The notes beneath the pieces were generated by a model. The model was not told where the DNA came from and searched no databases. It saw only the letters and a list, made by a program, of their open reading frames with translations. The translations under genes and the position numbers were made by a program. DNA of 22,639 bases, taken from contig DYCA01000004.1 of assembly GCA_019418305.1 (NCBI GenBank), forward strand, positions 67,222 through 89,860. The letters are read 5' to 3'. Below, piece after piece: positions 15,336 through 22,329 of the stretch (its first letter is position 1; each line of letters starts with the position of its first letter). This DNA comes from Clostridiales bacterium. Its GTDB lineage: Bacteria > Bacillota > Clostridia > Oscillospirales > Butyricicoccaceae.

Positions 15336-16583
15336 TTATTGCAGCAGCGCACGATAACTTTCAGCGCGGTCGGGCTGACCGACTACGGCGAGAGAAACCT
15401 GTTCAAAGTCGAATACGCGGCGCGCTAACTCAAGCAGATCCTCGGCGGTGACCTTGTCGTAATCGGCAAGCACCTGCTCTACCGCTGCAACCTGTCCACG
15501 CAGCAGCTCACTACGGCCAATGGTCATCATACGCGTACCGGTGTTTTCCAGTCCCATCAGCAGCGTGGTTTTGACCTGTTCACGGCAGCGCGAAAGCTCG
15601 TCAGGAGTAGGCCCGTCCTCGCAAAAGCGGTGCAGTTCACGTACAATCAGATCCAGCGCCTTGTGCTCGGTTTCCGCGCCAAGGCCGGTGTAAATGGACA
15701 GCAGACCGGTATCCAGATGCGGCGTGGTGAAGGTGTAGATCGAATAGCACAGGCCGTTCTGTTCGCGTACTCCTTGAAACAGGCGGGAGGACATGCCGCC
15801 GCCAAGAATGGAGCTGAGCAGATTCATTGCAAAGCGGTCCTCAGACAGCAGCGATACGCCCGGGAAAGACAGGCACAAGTGATTCTGTTCAATATCCTTT
15901 TCACGCAGCATCAGGCTGGGCTGATAGACTGCGGGGGTAATCTGGTTGCGTCCATCGCCCTCCATATGCGAAAACAGCTCGGCAATATAATCCAGATCGT
16001 CCTCGGTAAAATGGCCGGAAACAGCGACAACCGTATCCGCAGGACGGTAATAACGATGCAAATAGTCATGCATCGCTTCCGAGTTAATCGTTTGCAGGGT
16101 TTCTGCCGTACCCAGAATGGGGCGGCCCAGCGCCGAACCGTCATAGCACTGTTCAAACAGCTTGTCAATGGCGACATCCTCCGGAGAGTCCTCGTACATG
16201 TCGATTTCTTCCAGCACAACGCCGCGTTCCAAGTCGATATCCTCCTGCGCAAAACGCGAATGCATGAACATATCCGCCAGGATAGAGATGCCGGTTTTGA
16301 GCCGTTTATCCAGCACCTTCATATAATAGCACGTACATTCCTTGTCGGTAAAGGCGTTAGCCTGTCCGCCCAGAGCATCGATAGCGATGGCAATATGCTG
16401 AGCAGAGCGCTTTTCCGTGCCTTTGAAGATCATATGCTCAATGAAATGAGAAATACCGTTCAGTGCAGCCGGCTCATACCGACTGCCGTTGCCAACCCAG
16501 ATGCCGACCGATGCCGTCCGCACGGTATCCAGTTTCTCCGAGATCAGGCGCACCCCGTTGGGAAGAACACGTTTAACATACAT
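15336..16583 (-). CDS. M16-family zinc metallopeptidase (processing-peptidase-like)
   Basis: The 415-residue protein is a single-chain M16 peptidase of the pitrilysin/mitochondrial-processing-peptidase type. It opens with the family's VKRVLPNGVRLISE. The inverted zinc motif HFIEH places Zn ligands at His46 and His50, with the catalytic Glu49 and the third ligand at Glu125/Glu126 in VVLEEIDMYEDSPED. The C-terminal half is the usual non-catalytic M16 domain, with RVPGVREQNG-like GVREQNGLCYSIY at about 265-280. It lacks a signal peptide, so it should act in the cytoplasm, cutting peptides or processing small precursors. Its length is normal for the B-type family. The ATG at 16583 has AGAGGA 12-13 bases upstream. 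It lies downstream of the LCP gene beyond a hairpin, and no clear promoter of its own is visible, so it may be a read-through gene. Confidence 0.92.
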   Translation of the reverse strand: MYVKRVLPNGVRLISEKLDTVRTASVGIWVGNGSRYEPAALNGISHFIEHMIFKGTEKRSAQHIAIAIDALGGQANAFTDKECTCYYMKVLDKRLKTGISILADMFMHSRFAQEDIDLERGVVLEEIDMYEDSPEDVAIDKLFEQCYDGSALGRPILGTAETLQTINSEAMHDYLHRYYRPADTVVAVSGHFTEDDLDYIAELFSHMEGDGRNQITPAVYQPSLMLREKDIEQNHLCLSFPGVSLLSEDRFAMNLLSSILGGGMSSRLFQGVREQNGLCYSIYTFTTPHLDTGLLSIYTGLGAETEHKALDLIVRELHRFCEDGPTPDELSRCREQVKTTLLMGLENTGTRMMTIGRSELLRGQVAAVEQVLADYDKVTAEDLLELARRVFDFEQVSLAVVGQPDRAESYRALLQ

Positions 16584-16617
16584 ACTGGTTGTTTTCCTCT
16601 TTCTGTGTCAGTTATAA

Positions 16618-16651
16618 ATAGGGGGTATGATCGTGGTATCATACCCCCTAT
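16618..16651 (-). terminator. Hairpin between LCP and M16 genes
   Basis: A perfect 14-bp stem (16618-16631 with 16638-16651) with a 6-nt CGTGGT loop lies 16 bp after the LCP stop. Its minus-strand T-tract (TTTATAAC) is weak, so it may terminate partially and allow some read-through into the M16 gene. Confidence 0.7.
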
Positions 16652-16666
16652 ACGGATCATATTGAT

Positions 16667-17884
16667 TTAATAATACACCCGATTACCGGATTCATCCAGA
16701 TGATAGCGGTCGCCATCGGAGTCATAATAGTCTCCTGTTGCCGGGTCATAGCGTCCGCCCTCTTCCGCGAGGGAAGCGGGATCAACCGTGCTGTCCGAAG
16801 AAGAGGTATCGTCTGTGGTGGCCGGTGCGGTCGGTGGCTCATCGTAATCGACGCCGCCCAACGGCTCGTTAGTCGTATCCGTGCTGGTGGTGCTGGAACC
16901 GGAGGAAGACGTAGAAGGAGTCTCGCCGGGAAATACATCGTTATAGATGTATTCATGGATATGGTCAGCAGCCACATCCAAATCATATAGAATGTACTGG
17001 CTGGAGGAGCCGTAATAATCCCATTCGCCATCCAACGGGACGCGGGTATGCTCCAGCGTTGGGACGCCATCCTTGACAGCGCCGACAATCAGCGGAGCAA
17101 TTTCGGTTGGTTTGAGCGAAGTTGTCACATAGGGGACAATCTTTTGCATCAATCCGATTAACTCGCTCGCTCCCATGGACTGCACCTTGGTGAACATGGC
17201 TTCCAGAACAATGCTCTGACGTTCAACACGCGCCCAGTCATCACCTGTGCCGCCCTTACGGATACGGCCGTAGCACAGCGCCTGCACGCCGTCCAGCGTT
17301 TGCAGGCCGGTCTGCTCTACACCGGCAAATTCCTTGCCTTGCTCGATGCCATAATCGCGGATGACACGGTTTAGTTCAAGAAGTTCCGCGGTGGTTTCCA
17401 CATTGATCTCTACACCGCCCAGCGCATCGATAATTTCGACCAGCTGCTCAAAATTCACTGCAATATATTCAGTGATGTCTGTGCCGAAATTCTGGTTGAT
17501 GGTGCGGATGGCAAGACTTGGCCCGCCGAGGAAATAGGCGGCGTTGAGCTTGTCCTCACCATGGTCGTCAATATTGACGAGAGAATCGCGCATCAGGCTG
17601 ATGAGCTTAATCTTGCCGCGCGTATTGTCCACAGTGACAATCATCATACAGTCCGAATGGCTTTGGGTATCACCCTCGCGGGTGTCCAGACCAAACAGCG
17701 CAATATTGGTGATGTTTTCATCCGCCTTGACACCGGCTGCCAGATCCTGCCCAGACAGGAAGCTGTCATAGGTGAAGCCGAAAAATGACCGATAGGCGTA
17801 CAGGCCAAGGCAGAAGATAATGGACAAAATAACCAGAACAGTCAGTATGCGGACAAGTCTGCGCTGGAAGCGTTTGAGAGACAT
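16667..17884 (-). CDS. LytR-CpsA-Psr (LCP) family wall-polymer ligase
   Basis: The 405-residue protein has one N-terminal membrane anchor (residues 11-31) and an extracellular LCP domain (about 58-255). Conserved residues are visible: Asp67 and Arg69 in ALFGLDTREGD, Arg99 and Asp100 in SLMRDS, the GEDKLNAAYFLGG loop, and the Arg-rich RIRKGGTGDDWARVERQ (Arg207-Arg222). LCP enzymes move undecaprenyl-linked glycopolymers onto peptidoglycan. After the domain there is a Ser/Thr-rich spacer (about 322-368). The tail is Asp/Tyr/Gly-rich, with the near-repeated units YDPATGDYYD, DGDRYHLD and GNRVYY, and is not part of the usual family. Only 4 nt separate the pyruvate-kinase stop from this ATG, so the two genes are almost certainly cotranscribed and perhaps translationally coupled. 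Confidence 0.93.
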   Translation of the reverse strand: MSLKRFQRRLVRILTVLVILSIIFCLGLYAYRSFFGFTYDSFLSGQDLAAGVKADENITNIALFGLDTREGDTQSHSDCMMIVTVDNTRGKIKLISLMRDSLVNIDDHGEDKLNAAYFLGGPSLAIRTINQNFGTDITEYIAVNFEQLVEIIDALGGVEINVETTAELLELNRVIRDYGIEQGKEFAGVEQTGLQTLDGVQALCYGRIRKGGTGDDWARVERQSIVLEAMFTKVQSMGASELIGLMQKIVPYVTTSLKPTEIAPLIVGAVKDGVPTLEHTRVPLDGEWDYYGSSSQYILYDLDVAADHIHEYIYNDVFPGETPSTSSSGSSTTSTDTTNEPLGGVDYDEPPTAPATTDDTSSSDSTVDPASLAEEGGRYDPATGDYYDSDGDRYHLDESGNRVYY

Positions 17885-17888
17885 AAAA

Positions 17889-19352
17889 TCAATCCTGTAC
17901 GAGCTGCGCGAACGACCGTTCGGTCAGCTGATGCACACGCAGCGTGTTGGTATAGTTGACGTGGCCGACCGGCATACCGGCAGTGATGGTGATGATATCG
18001 CCCACGCGCAGATCCACTGCGCTGATGGCAGCCTGCTCGGAAAGGTCATACAGCTCGGTGCCCGAGGTGGGACGATTGGGAACCATCACAGGATGAACAC
18101 CCCAGGACATGCTCAGACGGTGGAAGGTCTTTCCGTTAGGCGTTGCAGCAATGATCGGTGCGCCGGGGCGATAGGTCGATACCGCGCGTGCGGTGGAGCC
18201 GGACTCAGTGAACGCAACAATGCATTTTGCGCCCAGATCGGCGGTGGTGGAGCAGGTTGCGTGCGAAATTGCCAGCGTCTTGAGGTCGCCGGCAACATTC
18301 ATGTTCTGGAATTCCAGACGGGTCGCGCGGCGGCGGTCGTAGTGGATGGTCTTTTCTGCGTTCTCTGCAATCATGCTCATGGTTTTGACGGTCTCAACCG
18401 GATACTTGCCGACCGAGGTCTCGCCGGACAGCATGATAGCGCTGGTGCCGTCGTAAACCGCGTTTGCAACGTCGGAAACCTCCGCACGGGTCGGACGCGG
18501 GTTCTTGGCCATGCTTTCGAGCATTTGGGTCGCGGTGACAACGCGCTTGCCGCGAGAAATGCAGGTCTTGATGATATTCTTCTGAATTTCCGGCAGCACT
18601 TCAAACGGAACCTCTACGCCGAGGTCGCCGCGGGCAACCATGACACCGTTGGCCTCGTCGAGGATTTCCTGAATGTTGTTGACGCCTTCCATGTTTTCGA
18701 TTTTGCAGATGATTTCAACATCTTCCTTGCCGTGCGCCTTGAGGATTGCCTTGATGTCGCGCACGTCCTGAGCGGAACGGGTGAAGGAGGCAGCGATGAA
18801 ATCAATGCCCTGCTCCAGACCGAACTCGATATCCGCGCGGTCCTTATCGGACACGAACTGCATGTTCAGCTTAATGCCGGGAACGTTGATGGACTTGCGG
18901 TTGGAAAGCGGGCCGCCGTTGAGCGCGCGGCAGACAATGTCCGTACCGTTCTTGACTTCGATAACGTCGAAAGCAACCAGACCGTCGTCGATCAGGATGC
19001 GTGTACCGGGCTGTACGTCCGCCGGCAGGCCCTCGTAGGTGATGGAGACGATGGTGTTATCGCCCTCGATGTCGCGGGTGGTCAGGGTAAATTCCTGTCC
19101 CTCCACAATTTCAATCTTGCCGTCCTTATACGTCTTGGTGCGGATTTCCGGACCCTTGGTATCGAGCATGATGCCGACCGGCATACCCAGCTCTTCACGC
19201 GCTGCCTTGACAGCATCCATACGAGCCTTGTGCTCCTCGTGAGAACCATGGCTGAAATTCATGCGGGCGACGTTCATGCCTGCCTTGATCATTTCGGGAA
19301 GAACCGCGTCGGTCGCAGGGCCGAGCGTACAAATAATTTTGGTTTTACGCAT
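17889..19352 (-). CDS. pyk: Pyruvate kinase
   Basis: The 487-residue protein is a complete pyruvate kinase that converts phosphoenolpyruvate and ADP to pyruvate and ATP in the cytoplasm. Motifs in order are KIICTLGPA, the substrate-binding MNFSHGSHEEH (31-41), LDTKGPEIRT (63-72), the IDDGL of the B domain (121-125), and the active-site signature IICKIENMEG with catalytic Lys217 and the metal-binding Glu219. MVARGDLGVEVP and TATQMLESM follow. The C-terminal allosteric domain is present, but the extra PEP-utilising domain found in some Bacillus-type enzymes is absent. It has a good promoter (19413-19441) and uses no TTA, CTA or TCA codons, consistent with high expression. The AGAGAGGA ribosome binding site supports the ATG at 19352. 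It forms an operon with the LCP gene. Confidence 0.97.
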   Translation of the reverse strand: MRKTKIICTLGPATDAVLPEMIKAGMNVARMNFSHGSHEEHKARMDAVKAAREELGMPVGIMLDTKGPEIRTKTYKDGKIEIVEGQEFTLTTRDIEGDNTIVSITYEGLPADVQPGTRILIDDGLVAFDVIEVKNGTDIVCRALNGGPLSNRKSINVPGIKLNMQFVSDKDRADIEFGLEQGIDFIAASFTRSAQDVRDIKAILKAHGKEDVEIICKIENMEGVNNIQEILDEANGVMVARGDLGVEVPFEVLPEIQKNIIKTCISRGKRVVTATQMLESMAKNPRPTRAEVSDVANAVYDGTSAIMLSGETSVGKYPVETVKTMSMIAENAEKTIHYDRRRATRLEFQNMNVAGDLKTLAISHATCSTTADLGAKCIVAFTESGSTARAVSTYRPGAPIIAATPNGKTFHRLSMSWGVHPVMVPNRPTSGTELYDLSEQAAISAVDLRVGDIITITAGMPVGHVNYTNTLRVHQLTERSFAQLVQD

Positions 19353-19412
19353 CGAAACATATTCCTCTCTGTATCATCGCGTGTGTTAGTCTGACATTTT
19401 TTTAACAGCACC

Positions 19413-19441
19413 ATTTTAGCAGTTTTCCAGCCGTTTTGCAA
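19413..19441 (-). promoter_or_regulatory. Promoter of pyk
   Basis: On the minus strand TTGCAA (19441-19436), a 17-bp spacer and TAAAAT (19418-19413) give a sound promoter, with a start near 19406 and a leader of about 54 nt. It should drive pyk and the LCP gene. Confidence 0.7.
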
Positions 19442-19509
19442 TCGTTGGGCGCACTGTAACAGGATTTTCATGCTTTTCGACAAAAAAGAGCGCGTGCGCT
19501 GCAAACATC

Positions 19510-19538
19510 TTGTGTTTTATGATATGGTCTTGTATAAT
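19510..19538 (+). promoter_or_regulatory. Promoter of the nucleotidyltransferase gene
   Basis: TTGTGT (19510-19515), a 17-bp spacer and a perfect TATAAT (19533-19538) lie divergently from the pyk promoter. The leader to the ATG at 19670 is about 125 nt and contains a short ORF and a GC-rich hairpin. Confidence 0.65.
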
Positions 19539-19572
19539 AATGAAGTATTCCAGACGGGCGGGGAGATTAAAC

Positions 19573-19623
19573 ATGGAAAAAAACATGGAAAAAGCCCGTT
19601 TTACTGGAGCAAAGACTGGATAA
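19573..19623 (+). CDS. Candidate 16-residue leader peptide
   Basis: GGGGAG (19560-19565) sits seven bases before an ATG that opens MEKNMEKARFTGAKTG and stops at 19623. It lies within the leader of the nucleotidyltransferase gene. No homology is recognised and it may be chance. Confidence 0.22.
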   Translation: MEKNMEKARFTGAKTG

Positions 19624-19632
19624 AAAAGTATC

Positions 19633-19649
19633 CGGCGGCACGGCCGCCG
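19633..19649 (+). promoter_or_regulatory. GC-rich hairpin upstream of the nucleotidyltransferase ribosome binding site
   Basis: CGGCGGC (19633-19639) and GCCGCCG (19643-19649) form a 7-bp stem with a 3-nt loop, five bases before AAGGAG (19655-19660). There is no T-tract, so it may affect translation or RNA stability rather than termination. Confidence 0.45.
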
Positions 19650-19669
19650 CAAAGAAGGAGAAGTGCGCA

Positions 19670-20590
19670 ATGGCAAAGCCGGTTTTGGTGATTATGGCTG
19701 CGGGCATGGGCTCGCGTTACGGCGGACTCAAGCAGATTGACCCGGTCGGTCCGAATGGGCAGATCATTCTGGATTATTCAATTTATGACGCACATCGCGC
19801 GGGGTTTGAACGGGTTGTGTTCATCATCCGGCCCGAACTGCATGAGGCGTTTGAGCAGGCGATCGGCCGTAAGGCGCGCCGCTTTATGCAGGTGGATTAC
19901 GCTTATCAGACGCTGGACAAGCTGCCGGAGGGGTTGCATGCGCCTGAGGGACGTGAAAAGCCGCTCGGCACGGCGCATGCTGTCTGGTGTGCCAGTGAGC
20001 TGACAGCGGGCGCGCCGATTGCAGTCATCAATGCGGATGATTTTTACGGCGCGGATGCGTTCCGAAAAATGTATGATTTTCTGTCCACTGCGCAGGACGA
20101 TGAAAAATACCGGTACTGCATGGTCGGCTATCAGGTGGAGAATACCCTGACCGAAAACGGTACAGTATCGCGCGGCGTATGCACGGCGGATGAAAACGGT
20201 CTGCTGACCGGCATTGTCGAGCGCACCGCGATTTCGCATACACCGGACGGGCGGATTGTCTACGCAGCAGACGGCGACGAGCCGGCAGGAGAAATCCCGG
20301 CGGGGACGCCGGTTTCGCTCAATCTGTGGGGCTTTACGCCTTCCTTCCTCCCGACGCTGGAGGAGGGACTGCGCCGCTTTTTTGCGGAAAAGCTGCCGCA
20401 GAACCCAATGAAGGGCGAGTATTATCTGCCGTTTGCAGTCGATGAACTGATTCAATCGGGACGCGCAACTGCCAAGGTGCTGACCACTACGGCGCGCTGG
20501 TTTGGCGTTACCTATCGAGAGGATAAGCCGACCGTCTGTGCTGCCATTGCAGAGATGACCAGACAGGGCGAGTATCCGGCAGACCTGTAA
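19670..20590 (+). CDS. NTP_transferase-family (sugar-phosphate) nucleotidyltransferase
   Basis: The 306-residue protein has the nucleotide-diphospho-sugar-transferase fold. The N-terminal signature AAGMGSRYGGLKQIDPVGP (residues 10-28) holds the nucleotide phosphates with Arg16 and Lys21. INADDFYG (120-127) carries the acidic metal-binding pair Asp123-Asp124, and LGTAHAVWCA sits at the base-binding position. These enzymes join a sugar phosphate (or a phosphorylated alcohol) to NTP, releasing pyrophosphate. Close relatives in Clostridia are often beside a choline-kinase-like phosphotransferase, but none is visible here. Start: AAGGAG nine bases upstream of the ATG. A hypothetical gene follows 14 bp later and is likely cotranscribed. 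The substrate is unknown. It could supply an activated sugar for the surface glycans, but that is inference. Confidence 0.85.
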   Translation: MAKPVLVIMAAGMGSRYGGLKQIDPVGPNGQIILDYSIYDAHRAGFERVVFIIRPELHEAFEQAIGRKARRFMQVDYAYQTLDKLPEGLHAPEGREKPLGTAHAVWCASELTAGAPIAVINADDFYGADAFRKMYDFLSTAQDDEKYRYCMVGYQVENTLTENGTVSRGVCTADENGLLTGIVERTAISHTPDGRIVYAADGDEPAGEIPAGTPVSLNLWGFTPSFLPTLEEGLRRFFAEKLPQNPMKGEYYLPFAVDELIQSGRATAKVLTTTARWFGVTYREDKPTVCAAIAEMTRQGEYPADL

Positions 20591-20604
20591 GCGGGAGGAG
20601 ACCA

Positions 20605-21126
20605 ATGGATTTTTCAACCGAATTTGTCGATTTGCGCAGCCGATTGATGCGGGGATTGGATCCGGCGTTTGTTTCCACGCAGAATGCTGAAATTGCCGGA
20701 CGTACAGCGGCCCTGTTCAGTCGGTTTGATGTGACCAGCCAGAAAAAGCTGCTGGGGATGATGACGATAGGGACATCCAGCCATGCACATGAGTACCGTC
20801 TGCTGTTTGCTCAGCCTGAACTGAGTACGGCGGCGCTGGCAGACTGGTGGGAGTATGCCAAGCGGGCGGAGCAGGCGCTTGTGCAGCCCAATGCCGCGCA
20901 CGGTTTTTCCATCGTGTCCTTTATTTTGGCGACGCAGCACGTGGAGCGCGATATGCAGAAAAAAGTGCGTCAGTTGACTGCGGAGCGGCAGTTTGAGAAC
21001 GGCAAGCATGGCTGGTCCTCCATACACTTTGCGGTTGTTGATTTAGAAGCGCACAAGATATATACAAATCGCATGGGTGCACCACTGAAGAATATTTTGC
21101 AGCCTGTTTTGCGAAAAAATACTTGA
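20605..21126 (+). CDS. Conserved-looking hypothetical protein
   Basis: I do not recognise a named family in this 173-residue protein. It has no signal peptide or membrane helix and appears alpha/beta and soluble. Notable features are a histidine in IGTSSHAHEYRLLF (about 53-66) and a C-terminal block, NAAHGFSIVSFILAT then HGWSSIHFAVVDLEAHKIY, which looks like a structured core rather than random sequence. Translation is well supported by GGGAGGAG five bases before the ATG. It sits 14 bp after the nucleotidyltransferase gene, so it is probably in its operon. The secG promoter begins inside its stop codon. Confidence 0.75.
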   Translation: MDFSTEFVDLRSRLMRGLDPAFVSTQNAEIAGRTAALFSRFDVTSQKKLLGMMTIGTSSHAHEYRLLFAQPELSTAALADWWEYAKRAEQALVQPNAAHGFSIVSFILATQHVERDMQKKVRQLTAERQFENGKHGWSSIHFAVVDLEAHKIYTNRMGAPLKNILQPVLRKNT

Positions 21127-21151
21127 AATTTCGCATTTATTGTGCTATAGT
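21123..21151 (+). promoter_or_regulatory. Promoter of secG
   Basis: TTGAAA (21123-21128), a 17-bp spacer and TATAGT (21146-21151) form a good promoter. Its -35 overlaps the stop codon of the preceding gene. The leader to the ATG at 21225 is about 68 nt. Confidence 0.75.
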
Positions 21152-21224
21152 ATCATGTACGCAAATATAGCGTGCCATGTTTTGGCGCGATAACGGAATG
21201 AAAAACAGTGGAGGAATCGTAATT

Positions 21225-21461
21225 ATGACTACCGCACAAATTGCACTTTCGATTGTAATGATTGTTGCCAGCCTGTTCCTGATTGTTGTGGTTCTGCTGC
21301 AGAGCGGTGCACAGCAGGGTCTGGGCGCTATTTCCGGCGGCGCGGAAACCTTTTTCGGCGCAGGCAAGGCTACGGCAGCAGATAAAGTATTTGCCCGCCT
21401 GACCTCGGTTGTGGGCGTGGTGTTCGTCATTGCTGCGCTCGTGCTCAATCTGATTCACTGA
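21225..21461 (+). CDS. secG: Preprotein translocase subunit SecG
   Basis: This 78-residue protein matches SecG in length and layout: two membrane helices (about 5-24 and 53-75) joined by the conserved cytoplasmic loop LLQSGAQQGLGAISGGAE followed by FFGAGKA. SecG is the accessory third subunit of the SecYEG channel and helps SecA-driven export, for example of the SLH protein encoded upstream. The start at 21225 is set by GGAGG ten bases upstream. The frame is open 16 codons further but without a ribosome binding site. The next small gene starts one base after its stop. Confidence 0.95.
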   Translation: MTTAQIALSIVMIVASLFLIVVVLLQSGAQQGLGAISGGAETFFGAGKATAADKVFARLTSVVGVVFVIAALVLNLIH

Positions 21462-21462
21462 T

Positions 21463-21687
21463 ATGCAGACGGTGCAGCGCGTGCTGCTGCTCGCGTTTGC
21501 GGTGCTGGCAGCGCTGACGGTTTTCCAGCAGATGCGGTATGGCATGATTTGCGGCCGTGTCGAAGGAACGGAGGATAAGCAGGCAGATCCTAAGGCAAAA
21601 GCATGCCGGCGGCGCGCAGTGCTCTGCGCAGTCGGGGCTGCGGTCTGTCTGGCGGTCAATATTGTGATTGGAGCCTTGAACCGGTAA
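21463..21687 (+). CDS. Small two-helix membrane protein of unknown function
   Basis: The 74-residue protein has two hydrophobic helices (about 5-22 and 52-70) joined by a polar, charged loop rich in Lys/Asp/Arg (about 31-50), with a CRRR positive cluster before the second helix. By the positive-inside rule both ends likely face outward. I recognise no family. Its ATG lies one base after the secG stop, with no ribosome binding site of its own, so it should be translated by coupling to secG. A terminator follows about 37 bp downstream. It could be a Sec-associated or general membrane protein; function is not inferable. Confidence 0.7.
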   Translation: MQTVQRVLLLAFAVLAALTVFQQMRYGMICGRVEGTEDKQADPKAKACRRRAVLCAVGAAVCLAVNIVIGALNR

Positions 21688-21723
21688 GACCTGTCTTAGG
21701 CTGCGAGAGACAAGTGATTGGTG

Positions 21724-21759
21724 AAAGTGGTGCGTTGATGAGGGCGCGCCACTTTTTTT
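21724..21759 (+). terminator. Intrinsic terminator of the secG transcript
   Basis: An 11-bp stem with one G-U pair (21724-21734 with 21745-21755) and a 10-nt loop runs into a T-run (21753-21759). It ends the secG unit before the DUF3842 gene. Confidence 0.85.
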
Positions 21760-21819
21760 GATGCCTGCTAAGGGAGGAGAAAGCAGTTTGCGAGGAGGAG
21801 GCCTGGCATTGCTTTCTTT

Positions 21820-21849
21820 TTGCACCGGAATATGGTATAGTGGTATAAA
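21820..21849 (+). promoter_or_regulatory. Possible promoter of the DUF3842 gene
   Basis: TTGCAC (21820-21825), an 18-bp spacer and TATAAA (21844-21849) are a fair candidate. A TATAGT at 21836-21841 offers an alternative -10 without a clear -35. The terminator just upstream makes a promoter here necessary. Confidence 0.45.
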
Positions 21850-21894
21850 CATATCTGCTGTTTTTTGGACATCTTGCTGAGGGGTTTTGAGGAA

Positions 21895-22329
21895 ATGAGG
21901 AATCAGTCGAACGTCTGCCGCGTTCTGGTGGTTGACGGACAGGGCGGCGGTATTGGCAGCCAGTTGGTAAAACTGCTGCGGTCCTGCCTGCCTGAAAATT
22001 GCGAATTGATTGGTGTCGGTACCAATGTATTGGCGACCAACGCCATGCTGAAAGCAGGCGCCAACCATGGCGCAACGGGAGAAAACGCCGTTATGTTCAA
22101 TGCCGCGCGTGCGGATGTGATTTTGGGACCCATCGGCGTTGTGATGGCCAACGGTATTCTGGGTGAGGTTTCACCGCAAATGGCAATTGCCATTTCGGGT
22201 GCGGATGCAAAGAAAATATTGATTCCGTCCTCCACCTGCGGGATTTATGTGGCGGGCACCGAGGATTGCCGTCTGGAAGAATACCTGCGCCGTGCGGTGC
22301 AGGTCGTGATGCAGGTCGTTGCGGAATGA
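21895..22329 (+). CDS. DUF3842 family protein
   Basis: The 144-residue protein matches the small DUF3842 family of Firmicutes, whose function is unknown. Characteristic blocks are LVVDGQGGGIGSQLVKLLR, a glycine-rich turn like a nucleotide-binding fold near the N-terminus, then GTNVLATNAMLKAGANHGAT, DVILGPIGVVMANGILGE, and a C-terminal SSTCGIYVAGT. It appears cytoplasmic, without membrane helices. The ATG at 21895 is chosen because GAGGGG lies ten bases upstream. A TTG ten codons earlier would lack a site. Its stop overlaps the next start as ATGA (22326-22329), so the two are translationally coupled and probably function together. Confidence 0.9.
   Translation: MRNQSNVCRVLVVDGQGGGIGSQLVKLLRSCLPENCELIGVGTNVLATNAMLKAGANHGATGENAVMFNAARADVILGPIGVVMANGILGEVSPQMAIAISGADAKKILIPSSTCGIYVAGTEDCRLEEYLRRAVQVVMQVVAE

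Noticed and set aside
15630..16670. A 346-codon plus-strand frame antisense to the M16 peptidase
   Set aside because: In register with the peptidase gene, no recognisable domains and no ribosome binding site. The HxxEH peptidase on the minus strand explains the region.
17820..19394. A 524-codon plus-strand frame antisense to pyk
   Set aside because: Same effect of codon bias in pyk, with which it is in register. The sense strand encodes every pyruvate-kinase motif.
19470..19691. A 73-codon plus-strand frame between pyk and the nucleotidyltransferase
   Set aside because: It starts upstream of the likely promoter, overlaps the nucleotidyltransferase start in another frame and has no ribosome binding site.
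21788..21880. A 30-codon hydrophobic frame starting at TTG after AAGGGAGGAG
   Set aside because: The site is attractive, but the frame lies between the secG terminator and the DUF3842 promoter region and overlaps that promoter, so no transcript should carry it. The start is a rare TTG.
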